64,000 nucleotides of DNA from Myroides sp. NP-2 (GCF_014145665.1 NZ_JACHTD010000008.1:111379-175378); one strand, 5' to 3'. Counted from the stretch's first letter, positions 27,936 through 39,685 are shown. A program made the numbers and translations. The notes: a model not told the origin generated them from the sequence alone.

Positions 27936-28892
27936 ATGGATATAAAAAAACGATTCGATCGCATTGTTAGTATTTTCATTCATCTGCAATCCAAGCCTGT
28001 TGTTACGGCTCAGGAATTAGCGGATCGATTTGATGTGAGTTTACGTACTATCTATCGGGATATTCGTTCCTTAGAGCAAGCAGGAGTGCCTATTTATAGC
28101 GAAGCTGGGGTTGGTTATTCTTTAGTAGATGGTTATAAGATACCGCCCACGCTTTTCACAAGAGAAGAAGCTTTGAGTTTTGCAGCTGCAGAGAAGATTA
28201 TGCAAGTCTATGTGGATCAGGAATTAAACGATCACTTTGCATCGGCTTTGTTTAAGATGAAAGCTGTGTTGCGTTCCTCTCAAAAGGAAGAAGTATCGGA
28301 CATTGCGCCTTCTATTGTGATGCGTTCTGACAAAACGATTTTCAATAAAAAAGTGCCTTCTGTGTTAGCTACGCTTTTTAAAAGTATTTCTCTCAAACAA
28401 CAAGTGCAATTGGTCTATGTCAACGGAACAGAAAGCGAAGCTACTACGCGTACTTTAGAACCTATAGGCGTGTTCCATGAGAATAGTTTTTGGTATTTTA
28501 TGGCGTATTGTCATTTGCGCGAATCCTATCGTCAGTTTCGATCAGACCGCATTCAATCCATTCAATTATTGGATGATGTCTTTACTCTCGATCACAAAGA
28601 ATTGGCATTCTATCTGCCAACAAAAGTGGAGGAGCGAAACGTAAATGTACGTATTCTGGTTGATAAGCGCATGGCATCCTATTTGGTTTGGGATCGCAAG
28701 TACTACGGTTTTGTTGAAGAAATAGATCGAGGCGAACAGGTAGAAATGCACTTTAAAATGAAAGATTTTAACAATGGATTTCCGCGTTGGTTTCTGATGT
28801 TTGCTGACCAAGCTGAAATTTTAGAGCCTATAGCCTTACAAGAAAAAGTTGAAATGCTCCTGACAACGAGCTTGTCGAAACACAAAAAATAA
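27936..28892 (+). CDS. YafY-type regulator (HTH + WYL domain)
   Basis: 318 residues. N-terminal DeoR-like helix-turn-helix (RFDRIVSIFIHLQ, VTAQELADRFDVSLRTIYRDIRSLEQAGVPI, written here in two pieces) and a WYL domain (from about 150) that binds ligand or oligonucleotide, ending in a WCX region. Members control stress, DNA-damage and defence loci. No obvious target neighbour: it is convergent with a DinB-family gene. Orphan regulator. Confidence 0.85.
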   Translation: MDIKKRFDRIVSIFIHLQSKPVVTAQELADRFDVSLRTIYRDIRSLEQAGVPIYSEAGVGYSLVDGYKIPPTLFTREEALSFAAAEKIMQVYVDQELNDHFASALFKMKAVLRSSQKEEVSDIAPSIVMRSDKTIFNKKVPSVLATLFKSISLKQQVQLVYVNGTESEATTRTLEPIGVFHENSFWYFMAYCHLRESYRQFRSDRIQSIQLLDDVFTLDHKELAFYLPTKVEERNVNVRILVDKRMASYLVWDRKYYGFVEEIDRGEQVEMHFKMKDFNNGFPRWFLMFADQAEILEPIALQEKVEMLLTTSLSKHKK

Positions 28893-28921
28893 AGTCCCTT
28901 CAATGAATTGAAAGGACTTTT
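28891..28921. terminator. Bidirectional terminator
   Basis: AAAGTCCCTTCAAT / ATTGAAAGGACTTT, one G-U pair, followed by T's, between convergent YafY-type and DinB genes. Confidence 0.82.
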
Positions 28922-28925
28922 ATTG

Positions 28926-29396
28926 TTATAGCGTTTCCCAAAAATAAGGAGGTTCAATCCCCAAAGCGCGTAAATACACATAGGCTTGTCCGCGGTGGTG
29001 AATTTCATTGTCTATAAAATAGAAGATGTGTTGTTGGATTTTTAAATCGTATTCACCAAACAACACAAAGTTCTTTTGAAATTGTGCCTCCGATATGAGG
29101 GGGAACAATTCGTTAATCTTTGCCGTATCCGCATCCCATTGCTTTAAAAGCTCCTCTTTGGATTGAAAGGTCGGTTTTTCGTCTAATTTCTCGATTTTAC
29201 CTGATGTAATCGACTGTAAAGACGGTACTGCAATGGCGATTAGTTCAGCGCACATTGCTGAAAAAGGACGCATTCCGCCGATGGTAAAGTTGAATAAATC
29301 CGGTTCTGGAAAAGCTTCAATAACTCTTCTTGTTAAATTTCTTTGGCCTTGCCAGTGCTGTAAAAGCTGCGCATTGGAAATAATTGTCGTGTGCAT
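28926..29396 (-). CDS. DinB-family protein
   Basis: 156 residues. Four-helix bundle of the DinB/YfiT superfamily: start NAQLLQHWQGQRNLTRRVIEAFP, an FNFTIGGMRPFSAMCAELIAIAV stretch, and HIFYFIDNEIHHRGQAYVYLRALG where the histidines would hold a metal. It is usually a thiol-dependent S-transferase or of unknown function, often linked with bacillithiol in species that make it, which fits the YpdA-like gene in this window. A perfect leftward TACATTTG box at 29432-29425 lies upstream. Confidence 0.8.
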   Translation of the reverse strand: MHTTIISNAQLLQHWQGQRNLTRRVIEAFPEPDLFNFTIGGMRPFSAMCAELIAIAVPSLQSITSGKIEKLDEKPTFQSKEELLKQWDADTAKINELFPLISEAQFQKNFVLFGEYDLKIQQHIFYFIDNEIHHRGQAYVYLRALGIEPPYFWETL

Positions 29397-29557
29397 TTGT
29401 CGTATATTTTTCTTTGTTATACGGCAAATGTAAATGTTGAGATTGACAGCTGTTTGTCAGGAGTGATGGGTGTAATATTTATTTTTTATTTGGCTTAACA
29501 AAGGAAACAAAAAAATCCATTTTATAATTAGTATTTTTGTCTTTCAAAGCAATTATT

Positions 29558-30031
29558 ATGAAGTATTCTCGTCTGACAAAAGAGCAATTTGAGGAGTTGC
29601 ATCCGGAATTTGTAAATTTTTTAGCTGCACAGCAAATCGATAAAAATGAGTGGGATAAGATAAAAGAAGAAAGTCCAGCGATTGCCGAGCAAGAATTGGA
29701 TGTTTTTTCTGATTTAATATGGGAGGGTGTCTTGACCAAAGCACAGTATTTGGAGCACTATTCTCGCAACCATATTTTCTTGTTTGGATTTGATGAGCAA
29801 ACCATCAATACGATTGTGATTAAGACCTTACAGCAAGATATTGATTTCTTGACGCAAGAAGGGTTGCAGTGGTTATCTGAGGCTGTTTTTACAGCAGAAG
29901 TAGAAGTGAAACACGGCGGAAAGAATTTCGGTCCAGATCGCAATGCCGAGATTTTTGATATTATTCGTCAGGGGGCAATTCTAAGTGATGGCGTATTATA
30001 TACTCAATTTAAAGAAATGTTGAAACTGTAA
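29558..30031 (+). CDS. DUF6495-family protein
   Basis: 157 residues starting MKYSRLTKEQFEELHPEF at the ATG at 29558 (seven codons inside the longest frame). The composition and the AEQELDVFSDLIWEGVL block are typical of a Flavobacteriia-specific DUF6495 family seen beside ligA. A perfect -7 box TATTTTTG at 29532-29539 puts the transcript start just before this ATG, supporting the shorter start. Function unknown; ends 9 bases before ligA, so the pair likely share a transcript. Confidence 0.75.
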   Translation: MKYSRLTKEQFEELHPEFVNFLAAQQIDKNEWDKIKEESPAIAEQELDVFSDLIWEGVLTKAQYLEHYSRNHIFLFGFDEQTINTIVIKTLQQDIDFLTQEGLQWLSEAVFTAEVEVKHGGKNFGPDRNAEIFDIIRQGAILSDGVLYTQFKEMLKL

Positions 30032-32044
<2,013 letters not shown>

Positions 32045-32108
32045 TTTGTTGTTAAAGTAGCTCGTTTATTATTAGGCTTTTTCTAACTTTACTTCTTATC
32101 AAAGAATT

Positions 32109-32621
32109 ATGTTTAGTACTTTCAAAAAGAAAACATTAAAAAAAGCGATTAATAAAGCGACCTTAGAGGGAGTGGAGTCGAATTACGATTTTCCTTTGCG
32201 CGTGATAGGCATATTAATCGAAAAAAGTGAAGTATCGAAAGTGGATGAATTAATTCAGTCCCTGCGTCAAAACGGCGCAAAAGCTGAACAGATATACGTA
32301 TTGGTTTATACGGGATTGACAAAATCAAAGCAATTGTTAGATCCTTCTTTTAGCATGAAGGACTTTAGCATAATTGGCGATGTTCAAAATCAAGAAGTAA
32401 AAAAATTCATCGAGCAACCTTTTGACTTGTTGATTAATTTTTACGCAAAAGATATTGTACCTTTACTTTGGGTCAGTGCGAAATCGAAGGCGAAATTCAA
32501 AGTTGGAATAGCTGCCGTAACGCCAAGAATCAATCACTTTAGTTTGGAAATGCAGGAGTTACAAGCGGCTCCTTACATCAAACACTTAATGAATTATATA
32601 ACTATTTTTAAAACGAAATAA
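32109..32621 (+). CDS. DUF6913-like protein
   Basis: 170 residues. It has the feel of a Flavobacteriia conserved protein placed between ligA and dapA: a basic start, VDELIQSLRQNGAKAEQIYVLV, FDLLINFYAKDIVPLLWVSAKSKAKFKVGI and a C-terminal tail. No membrane segments or enzyme motifs are visible. Ends 6 bases before dapA. Family name from pattern only. Confidence 0.65.
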   Translation: MFSTFKKKTLKKAINKATLEGVESNYDFPLRVIGILIEKSEVSKVDELIQSLRQNGAKAEQIYVLVYTGLTKSKQLLDPSFSMKDFSIIGDVQNQEVKKFIEQPFDLLINFYAKDIVPLLWVSAKSKAKFKVGIAAVTPRINHFSLEMQELQAAPYIKHLMNYITIFKTK

Positions 32622-32627
32622 ACGACT

Positions 32628-33512
32628 ATGCAATCGCTAAAAGGTACAGGAGTTGCTTTGGTAACTCCATTTAAAAAAGATCAGTCTGTAGATGTTGAAG
32701 CGCTACAACACTTGGTAAATTATGTAACTCAAGGAGGAGTGGAGTACCTTGTTGTTTTGGGAACAACAGGAGAATCCGCTACGTTAACACCAAGTGAAAA
32801 GGAGTTAGTCAAGCAGACGGTTAAGCAAGCGAATGCAGGAAAATTACCTTTAGTATTAGGAGTTGGTGGCAATAATACCGCTCAAGTTATGGAGGAGTTA
32901 AATCCTGAGAATTTAGCTGGGTTTGATGCTATTTTATCGGTTTCACCCTATTACAACAAACCGACACAAGAAGGAATTTATCAACATTTTAAGGCGATTG
33001 CGCAAAAGAGTAGTTTGCCTATTTTATTGTACAATGTACCGGGACGTACTGGAAGTAATATGAGCCCTAAAACGGTGGTTCGCCTAGCTAATGAATTTCC
33101 AAATATCGTTGGGATCAAAGAAGCAGCGGGTGACCTTGTACAAGGAATGGAGTTGATTAGACAATCAACTCGAAAAGATTTTCTCGTAATCTCTGGTGAT
33201 GATGCAATTGCATTGCCTCTAGTTTTGGCAGGAGGAGCAGGAGTGATCTCGGTGATTGGACAAGGTATTCCTCAGCCGTTCTCAACCATGATTCGCTTGG
33301 GATTAGCAGGAAAAATAAGAGAAGCTTTTGACCTGCAATACCAAATGATGCCTATTATAGATATGATTTTCGAACAAGGAAATCCAGCAGGTATAAAAGC
33401 AGTACTTGCCCAGGCAGGCGTGATGGCTAATATATTGCGATTGCCATTGGTCGCTGTAGATCAAGATTTGGAACAGCGAATAGAAAAAGAATATATAAAA
33501 CTCAAAAAGTAA
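32628..33512 (+). CDS. dapA: 4-hydroxy-tetrahydrodipicolinate synthase
   Basis: Aldolase-type enzyme of the diaminopimelate/lysine pathway: pyruvate plus aspartate semialdehyde. 294 residues, a single TIM barrel. Schiff-base K164 in [10 protein letters not shown]135 in [10 protein letters not shown], and T46-T47 in LGTTGES. Length normal. It sits between the DUF6913-like gene and ferritin, 4 bases upstream of the latter. Confidence 0.95.
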   Translation: MQSLKGTGVALVTPFKKDQSVDVEALQHLVNYVTQGGVEYLVVLGTTGESATLTPSEKELVKQTVKQANAGKLPLVLGVGGNNTAQVMEELNPENLAGFDAILSVSPYYNKPTQEGIYQHFKAIAQKSSLPILLYNVPGRTGSNMSPKTVVRLANEFPNIVGIKEAAGDLVQGMELIRQSTRKDFLVISGDDAIALPLVLAGGAGVISVIGQGIPQPFSTMIRLGLAGKIREAFDLQYQMMPIIDMIFEQGNPAGIKAVLAQAGVMANILRLPLVAVDQDLEQRIEKEYIKLKK

Positions 33513-33516
33513 AATT

Positions 33517-34035
33517 ATGTTATCGAAAAAATTGCAAGATGCTTTAAACGGACAGATTAAAATAGAAGGAGATTCATCTCAAATTTATTTAGCGATGGCA
33601 ACTTGGGCGGAAGTTCAAGGTTTTGAAGGAATCGCTTCTTTTATGTATGATCAATCCAACGAAGAGCGCACCCATATGCTTAAATTAATTAAGTATATCA
33701 ATCAAAGAGGAGGAGAAGCGACTATACCAGCAGTTGCGAAGCCTGAATTGGATTACGCTTCATTTAAAACGCTTTTTACTCAACTTTTTGCACACGAAGT
33801 ATTCGTGTCTAAGAGCATTAATGAATTGGTGCACATTGCCTTGGAAGAGCGCGATTATGCTACACACAATTTCTTACAGTGGTATGTTTCAGAACAAATT
33901 GAAGAAGAAGCAACTGCACGTACGATTTTAGATAAAATCAACCTGATTGGAGATGATAAAGGAGGGCTTTATCTATTCGACAATGATATGAAGAGCTTTA
34001 GAGGAGATGCGGGAGCAGCTGCAACTACCGTTTAA
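33517..34035 (+). CDS. ftnA: Bacterial ferritin (non-haem)
   Basis: 172 residues. Iron-storage ferritin with the ferroxidase ligands E17 (KIEGDSSQIYL), E49/E50-x-x-H53 (NEERTHM) and later EEEA. It resembles FtnA, not Dps or bacterioferritin, as no Met for haem is positioned. Four bases downstream of dapA and followed by a strong terminator, so a dapA-ftnA transcript is likely. Confidence 0.92.
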   Translation: MLSKKLQDALNGQIKIEGDSSQIYLAMATWAEVQGFEGIASFMYDQSNEERTHMLKLIKYINQRGGEATIPAVAKPELDYASFKTLFTQLFAHEVFVSKSINELVHIALEERDYATHNFLQWYVSEQIEEEATARTILDKINLIGDDKGGLYLFDNDMKSFRGDAGAAATTV

Positions 34036-34050
34036 TACTGCTATAAACAC

Positions 34051-34086
34051 AGATAAAAAGATGCCTCTTAGGCGTCTTTTTATCTT
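34051..34086 (+). terminator. Terminator after ftnA
   Basis: 15-pair stem AGATAAAAAGATGCC / GGCGTCTTTTTATCT with a five-base loop and T-rich tail; it lies 13 bases before the next start codon. Confidence 0.85.
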
Positions 34087-34098
34087 TATTTTAGCGAT

Positions 34099-34566
34099 AT
34101 GTATAGCGAGAAAATGAATATTTACAAACAAAAGTCGGCCAAGTTTATTGTGTTTTTTGTTTGTGCTATGTTGATTTTTTTTAGTATCGTCACAGGAGAC
34201 TATTGGTTCTTAGGTAGTTTACTTGTTTTTGTATTGGCGATCTATCTGTATACTGTTTCTTTTGACTATACGATTGGTCATACCCCAACATCACTTGTCT
34301 TTGGCGTGCGAAAAAAAAAGGAGATTCCCTTGGATACAATTCAAGAGATTAGCATAGAAAACATAGATTATACGGGGAAGTTTGGCGGTTACGGTTATCG
34401 TAAATTTGGCAAGCGTTCGGCTTATACGTTCAATGATTCAGGTAATTTCTTATGCGTAAAAACTGTAGATGGCCTGTATTTTCTCTCAATAGATAACAAA
34501 GCCTATTGGGTGGAGTGGCTAGATAAAAAGGTAGATTTAAGTCAGAAAGAATCAATTGATTACTAA
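34099..34566 (+). CDS. Small membrane protein, PH-domain-like (unknown)
   Basis: 155 residues. Two adjacent hydrophobic helices (about residues 12-48) followed by a soluble region with FGVRKKKEIPLDTIQEISIE, which recalls the bacterial PH domains found after a membrane pair. An in-frame ATG five codons on (34114) is possible. The C-terminal half ends in a tryptophan-rich AYWVEWLDKK. No neighbour gives a role. Confidence 0.55.
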   Translation: MYSEKMNIYKQKSAKFIVFFVCAMLIFFSIVTGDYWFLGSLLVFVLAIYLYTVSFDYTIGHTPTSLVFGVRKKKEIPLDTIQEISIENIDYTGKFGGYGYRKFGKRSAYTFNDSGNFLCVKTVDGLYFLSIDNKAYWVEWLDKKVDLSQKESIDY

Positions 34567-34586
34567 AATATCTTGTTAAAGTAAAA

Positions 34587-34626
34587 CAAAAAAGACCTTT
34601 TTTTCTTTTTAGTAAAGAAAGGTTTT
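34587..34626 (+). terminator. Imperfect terminator before bamD
   Basis: AAAAAGACCTTTTTTTCTTT / AAAGAAAGGTTTTT, stem with a bulge and mismatches. Confidence 0.5.
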
Positions 34627-34655
34627 TGTATAATGCAATTATATAACTAAATTTG
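34625..34655 (+). promoter_or_regulatory. Promoter of the bamD - omega - coaBC - DUF4835 operon
   Basis: TTTG at 34625-34628, 19-base spacer, TAAATTTG at 34648-34655; start codon of bamD follows after 58 bases. Near-ideal Bacteroidota promoter. Confidence 0.85.
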
Positions 34656-34713
34656 CAGTTGCTTTTGAAGTGCTATAACTCAAGCAGTGATTGTTTAACA
34701 CCGAATAAACCAA

Positions 34714-35520
34714 ATGAAAAAATACATCGGATTATCTCTTTTAGCGTTAACTTTTGTAGGGTGTTCCCCTTTGCAAAAAGCTATGAAATCGGAAGATTTG
34801 GAATTTAAGACAAAAGTTGCAGATCAATATTATGAACAACAAAAGTATAGAAAAGCTATCCGATTATATGAGCAAGTAGAGACTTCGTTTAGGGGTCGAC
34901 CAGATTATGAGGCGATGTATTTCAACTTTGCTGAAGCGACTTTTATAACAAAGGACTATATGTTAGCTGCTGAACGCTTCAAGTTATTTGCTGCGACCTA
35001 TCCTAGAAGTGAGAAAAGAGAAGAAGCTTTGCTTAAAGAGATTAAATGTGGGGTAGAACTATCTCCTGTTTATTCTTTGGATCAAACCATTACAAATACA
35101 ACAATCGACAAGCTGCAAAAGTTTATCGACCAATATCCGGGATCTAATTTCATTTTTGAAGCCAATTCGATCATGAGTCAGATGAACAAAAAGTTGGAGA
35201 AAAAGGCGTTTGAAAATGCAAAACAATTGAATACCATAGGGCCATATACGAGAAACTACGGTGCTGCGATTGTAGCGTTGGATAACTTTATCTATGACTA
35301 TCCAGGGACAGAATTTAAAGAAGAAGCCTTGTTTTATAAATTAGATTCAGCCTACAAACTAGCGATGAATAGCGTGTACAGTAAAATGGAAGAGCGTTTG
35401 ACCAATGCCAAGGGAATGTACGATGCCTTGGTGCGCTTTAATCCCGAAACTACATACAAAGAGAAAGCAGATGACATGCTTGAAGATATAAACACAGAAT
35501 TACAAAAAATTTCAAAATAA
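34714..35520 (+). CDS. bamD: Outer membrane protein assembly factor BamD
   Basis: 268 residues. Lipoprotein with lipobox TFVGC (Cys17), followed by tetratricopeptide-like helical repeats (AIRLYEQVETSFRGRPDYEAMYFNFAEATF, TYPRSEKREEALLKEIKC, then DYPGTEFKEEALFYKLDSAYK). It is the Bacteroidota version of the BAM-complex subunit that inserts beta-barrels with BamA. First gene of the operon with the omega subunit, coaBC and a DUF4835 gene. Confidence 0.92.
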   Translation: MKKYIGLSLLALTFVGCSPLQKAMKSEDLEFKTKVADQYYEQQKYRKAIRLYEQVETSFRGRPDYEAMYFNFAEATFITKDYMLAAERFKLFAATYPRSEKREEALLKEIKCGVELSPVYSLDQTITNTTIDKLQKFIDQYPGSNFIFEANSIMSQMNKKLEKKAFENAKQLNTIGPYTRNYGAAIVALDNFIYDYPGTEFKEEALFYKLDSAYKLAMNSVYSKMEERLTNAKGMYDALVRFNPETTYKEKADDMLEDINTELQKISK

Positions 35521-35532
35521 CCTAAGCGTAAA

Positions 35533-35850
35533 ATGGATTTAAAGAAAACAACTGCTCCAGTAAACACAATTACTTATAACAAGAGTAAAATTGAAGAGCC
35601 AACTGGTAATATCTATGAAGCTATTACTATTATCGCAAAAAGAGCAAGTCAAATCAACGTTGAAATTAAAAACGAATTGATCGATAAGTTAGAGGAGTTC
35701 GCTACGAATAATGATAGCTTAGATGAAGTTTTTGAAAACAAGGAACAAATTGAAGTATCCAAGTTCTACGAAAAACAACCTAAAGCACAAGCATTAGCAG
35801 TTGAAGAATGGTTGGAAGGAAAAATTTCATACAAACAAGTTAACAAATAA
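35533..35850 (+). CDS. rpoZ: RNA polymerase omega subunit (Bacteroidota type)
   Basis: 105 residues. Contains the omega helical core: NIYEAITIIAKRASQIN followed by an acidic linker and a C-terminal helix with EEWLEGKISY. Omega stabilises RNA polymerase. In this phylum it is diverged from the proteobacterial form and sits in the bamD-coaBC cluster, as here. Next start is 14 bases downstream. Confidence 0.85.
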   Translation: MDLKKTTAPVNTITYNKSKIEEPTGNIYEAITIIAKRASQINVEIKNELIDKLEEFATNNDSLDEVFENKEQIEVSKFYEKQPKAQALAVEEWLEGKISYKQVNK

Positions 35851-35863
35851 CATATACTATCAT

Positions 35864-37069
35864 ATGTCAGTGTTAAGCGGAAAAAAAATATTACTAGGTA
35901 TAACTGGTGGAATTGCCGCTTATAAAACGGCAAATTTAGTACGTTTACTAATTAAAGCAGGTGCCGAGGTCCAAGTGATCATGACACCTGCTTCTCATCA
36001 ATTTGTAACTCCATATACGCTTTCTACCTTATCAAAAAAACCTGTTTATACGCAGTTTTTTAATGCAGAAGAAGGAGGAACATGGAATAATCACGTAGAA
36101 TTAGCGCTTTGGGCGGATTTGATGCTCGTAGCACCAGCCACAGCCAATGTATTAGCTAAGATGGCCAATGGCTTATGTGATAATTTACTATTAGCTGTGT
36201 ACATGTCTGCGAAATGTCCGGTTTATCTAGCACCTGCTATGGACTTAGATATGTATATTCACCCCTCAACAGCAAAAAATCTTGCCACACTTACTTCCTA
36301 CAATCACGTGATCATTCCCGCAGAAGAAGGAGAACTAGCCAGTGGTTTAATTGGAAGAGGAAGAATGGCTGAACCTGAGACTATTGTGTCAGTTTTAGAA
36401 GCTTCTTTGACCCAAAATTTACCTCTTCAAGGGAAAAAAGTTTTAATTACAGCCGGACCTACATACGAACCGATCGATCCTGTGCGTTTTATTGGAAATC
36501 ACTCCTCTGGAAAAATGGGATACGATATTGCCAAAGAAGTAGCCAAACAGGGAGGTGAGGTAATTTTAGTCAGTGGTCCGACTAATCAAAAAATAGAGGA
36601 CGCCCGTGTAGTTGTTGTCGATGTACTTTCTGCGCTCGATATGTATGAGGCCTGTCACCGTTATTTTGATCAAGTAGATGTAGTAGTCGCTGCAGCAGCT
36701 GTAGCAGATTATCGTCCCAAGGAAATTGCAACCCAAAAAATAAAAAAGAATGCCGAGGAATTTACCATCACCATGGATAAAAATCCGGACATTCTCGCTT
36801 CTTTAGGTGCAATCAAAAAACACCAATACCTGATTGGTTTTGCCTTGGAAACGGAAAATGAAGTGGAGCATGCCAAGCTGAAAATTACCAAGAAGAATTT
36901 AGATCTAATTGTGCTAAATTCACTTAATGATACAGGAGCAGGTTTTGGAAAACCAACCAATAAGGTTACCTTTATCGATAAGGCTTTTGCGGTAGAACCT
37001 ATGGAGCTCAAATCAAAAGAGGAGGTCGCTCAAGATATTGTCAATAAAATCATTCAACACTATGAATAA
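35864..37069 (+). CDS. coaBC: Phosphopantothenoylcysteine decarboxylase/synthetase
   Basis: Bifunctional coenzyme A synthesis enzyme. 401 residues from the ATG at 35864; the in-frame ATG 63 bases upstream lies inside the omega gene and is a poorer choice. CoaC part: flavin-binding GITGGIAAYKTANLVR, NHVELALWADLMLVAPATA, and GLCDNLLLAVY. CoaB part: AGPTYEPIDPVRFIGNHSSG, AAAVADYRP and the terminal NKVT motif. It ends overlapping the DUF4835 start by 8 bases (ATGAATAA). Confidence 0.95.
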   Translation: MSVLSGKKILLGITGGIAAYKTANLVRLLIKAGAEVQVIMTPASHQFVTPYTLSTLSKKPVYTQFFNAEEGGTWNNHVELALWADLMLVAPATANVLAKMANGLCDNLLLAVYMSAKCPVYLAPAMDLDMYIHPSTAKNLATLTSYNHVIIPAEEGELASGLIGRGRMAEPETIVSVLEASLTQNLPLQGKKVLITAGPTYEPIDPVRFIGNHSSGKMGYDIAKEVAKQGGEVILVSGPTNQKIEDARVVVVDVLSALDMYEACHRYFDQVDVVVAAAAVADYRPKEIATQKIKKNAEEFTITMDKNPDILASLGAIKKHQYLIGFALETENEVEHAKLKITKKNLDLIVLNSLNDTGAGFGKPTNKVTFIDKAFAVEPMELKSKEEVAQDIVNKIIQHYE

Positions 37070-37952
37070 ACTTTTTGGACTTTTCGCTTGTTTTTTTCTT
37101 TGGATCGCTACGAGCCAAGCCCAAGAACTAAACGCCAATGTCAGTGTGAATTTTGCACAAGTTGGAAATACACATCAAAACTATTTCCGAACGCTAGAAA
37201 AGTCTTTAAAAGAATTGCTGAATCAAACCAACTGGAGTTCACAACGCGTGAATCCCAATGAAAAAATCGACTGTACTTTTTTGTTAACGGTAAGCTCTTT
37301 TGACAATAATGCCAATGTATCAGGAACGTTGCAAGTGCAATTTGGACGACCAGTTTTTAATACAACTTATAGTAGTCCAGTGTTGAATTTCAACGACAAA
37401 GACATCGCTTTTAGTTATACGGAATTTGAACCGCTTCGCTATAGTGCAGGCAGTTATGAATCCAATCTTATTTCCTTGATTTCGTTTTATGTCAATATTA
37501 TCTTGGGCATGGATAGCGATACGTTTTCCAAAGAAGGCGGTACGGCCTACTATCAAGAAGCATCACTGATTGCCTCTATGGCACAACAATCCAACGCAAA
37601 GGGATGGAAACAAGGGGATGGAACCAATACGCGTTATGTTTTGGTGAATGATTTGTCTTCAGGTGCTAGCAAGCCTTTTAGAGAAGCGCTGTACAACTAT
37701 CACCGCCTTGGATTAGATCTAATGAGTGAAGGGGTAGAACAAGGCAGAAATGGCGTATTTCAGGGGTTAAACGATTTAAGACAATACAATGCAGTGCGAT
37801 CAAATGCCTTCTTAATTCGCGTATTCTTCGATACAAAAACGGAGGAATTGGTAAACTTATACAGTGGGGTTACCGATCCAAACAAGAAGCGAGTAGTTGA
37901 AATTTTACACGCAATATCTCCCTTAAATGCTTCGAAGTGGAATAATTTATAA
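37062..37952 (+). CDS. DUF4835 secreted protein
   Basis: 296 residues from the ATG at 37062 (the frame opens eight codons earlier but lacks a good context). Signal peptide ATSQAQ. This is the DUF4835 family, always placed after coaBC in Flavobacteriia; the GRPVFNTTYSSPVLNFNDKD block is typical. The role is unknown but linked to the BAM/envelope operon. Its start overlaps the coaBC stop, so translation may be coupled. Confidence 0.85.
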   Translation: MNKLFGLFACFFLWIATSQAQELNANVSVNFAQVGNTHQNYFRTLEKSLKELLNQTNWSSQRVNPNEKIDCTFLLTVSSFDNNANVSGTLQVQFGRPVFNTTYSSPVLNFNDKDIAFSYTEFEPLRYSAGSYESNLISLISFYVNIILGMDSDTFSKEGGTAYYQEASLIASMAQQSNAKGWKQGDGTNTRYVLVNDLSSGASKPFREALYNYHRLGLDLMSEGVEQGRNGVFQGLNDLRQYNAVRSNAFLIRVFFDTKTEELVNLYSGVTDPNKKRVVEILHAISPLNASKWNNL

Positions 37953-37988
37953 GTATCTTTCCATTGTAAAATAAAATAGTCTCGAATT

Positions 37989-39644
37989 ATGCTTACTTCT
38001 TTGAGTATAAAAAACTTCGCATTAATTGACCATTTAGAAATTGATTTTTTTAATGGTTTTTCTATTATTACTGGTGAGACAGGCGCTGGAAAATCAATTG
38101 TTTTAGGTGCATTAGGCCTATTGCAAGGAAAACGTGCCGATTTGGGATCACTGAAAAATAAGGAAGAGAAATGCGTGATTGAAGGACAATTTAGCGTTGA
38201 TCCTTATAAATTGGAAGAACTATATTCTTTTTTGGATATGGATTACGAGCCTGTAACCATTATTCGAAGAGAGATTTTACCTTCTGGAAAATCAAGAGCT
38301 TTTGTCAATGACTCTCCTGTAAATTTAACGGATTTGCAAGAGTTGAGTGCGGTTCTACTCGATATTCACTCTCAACATCAAACGAGTGAATTAAGTGAGG
38401 AAACGTATCAAATCAAGGTGATTGACGCTATAGCAAAGAATGAAGAAACTTTAGAGGAGTACCAAAAATACCTCAAACAATATAAAACAGCGCTTGCTTC
38501 ACTCCAGCAATTAAAAGAAGACGAAGTAGAATTGTTGAAGGAACAAGACTACCATGCTTTTTTGTTGGAAGAATTGGTGGCTGCTCAACTGTCGACCATT
38601 GATCAGGCGGAGTTAGAAAGTGAATTCGAAAAATTAAACAATGTCGAACATGTACGCGAGAGTTTTGCGCTTGCGACTCAGTTGTTAAGCGCAGATCAAG
38701 TAGGGGTAATTCAAGGCTTAAAAGAGTTGAGACAAACCTTGCAAAAGACAGCGACAGTTTCTAAAGACTACGAAGAGCTATACAATCGCGTTGTGAGTGC
38801 AGAAATTGAATTGGCTGATTTAGCTAATGAAATAGAACGCGAAGTGGATCACGTGGTGTTGGATCCAGAGCGTCTAACTGTCGTGCATGAGCGCTTACAA
38901 ATGTTGTATGCCCTACAGAAAAAACATCAGGTCAATACGGTTGAAGAGTTACTGTCCATTGAGGCAGATTTAAACGACAAAGTTTTTCAAGTTGGCGACA
39001 TACAGGAGAAAATCCTTGCTGTTGAAAAAGAAATTGCCACGTTATTGGTCAAATTAGATGAATTGGCTGCTGTATTGTCACAAGCAAGACAACAAGCCAT
39101 TCCAGCCTTGAGCGATCAATTGGTTGAAATATTAACTTTGGTGGGAATGCCACATGCGACCTTCCAGTTCGATTTTAAAACAGTAGATCACTACCTAAAC
39201 AACGGAAAAGATCAAATGCAATTGCAGTTTTCTGCAAATAAGGGGATGGATTACGGCTTGCTTAAAAAAGTGGCTTCAGGGGGAGAATTATCGCGTATTA
39301 TGTTAGCCATTAAGGCGATTTTAGCGCGTTATTCCAACTTGCCTACCATTATTTTTGACGAAATTGATACAGGGGTATCTGGAGAGGTAGCGGATAAAAT
39401 GGGGGTAATCATGAAAGACATGAGTACACTTATGCAGGTGTTCGCCATTACTCACTTACCGCAAATCGCCGCAAAAGGTCACCAACATTATAAAGTGTTT
39501 AAGGCCTCTGAAGGAGACTCTACCACATCTAAACTGATTCAACTAAATCCCGAACAACGCATAGAGGAAATTGCTCAAATGCTGTCAGGAAAAGATATTA
39601 CAGCTTCTGCTTTACAACACGCAAAGGAGTTGTTGAATAGTTAA
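37989..39644 (+). CDS. recN: DNA repair protein RecN
   Basis: SMC-like ATPase for double-strand-break repair. 551 residues. Walker A GETGAGKS at residues 29-36, a long coiled coil in the middle, the signature ASGGELSRIMLAIK and Walker B with TIIFDEIDTGVSGEVADK near residue 455. Starts MLTSLSIKNFALIDHLEIDF. Terminated by a tight hairpin; the DUF4249 gene converges on it. Confidence 0.96.
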   Translation: MLTSLSIKNFALIDHLEIDFFNGFSIITGETGAGKSIVLGALGLLQGKRADLGSLKNKEEKCVIEGQFSVDPYKLEELYSFLDMDYEPVTIIRREILPSGKSRAFVNDSPVNLTDLQELSAVLLDIHSQHQTSELSEETYQIKVIDAIAKNEETLEEYQKYLKQYKTALASLQQLKEDEVELLKEQDYHAFLLEELVAAQLSTIDQAELESEFEKLNNVEHVRESFALATQLLSADQVGVIQGLKELRQTLQKTATVSKDYEELYNRVVSAEIELADLANEIEREVDHVVLDPERLTVVHERLQMLYALQKKHQVNTVEELLSIEADLNDKVFQVGDIQEKILAVEKEIATLLVKLDELAAVLSQARQQAIPALSDQLVEILTLVGMPHATFQFDFKTVDHYLNNGKDQMQLQFSANKGMDYGLLKKVASGGELSRIMLAIKAILARYSNLPTIIFDEIDTGVSGEVADKMGVIMKDMSTLMQVFAITHLPQIAAKGHQHYKVFKASEGDSTTSKLIQLNPEQRIEEIAQMLSGKDITASALQHAKELLNS

Positions 39645-39654
39645 CGGTAAACAT

Positions 39655-39684
39655 AAAAAAAAAGCGACTACAGTCGCTTTTTTT
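39655..39684. terminator. Bidirectional terminator between recN and DUF4249 gene
   Basis: A-run, AAAGCGACT a CAGTCGCTTT stem, T-run. Confidence 0.88.
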
Positions 39685-39685
39685 A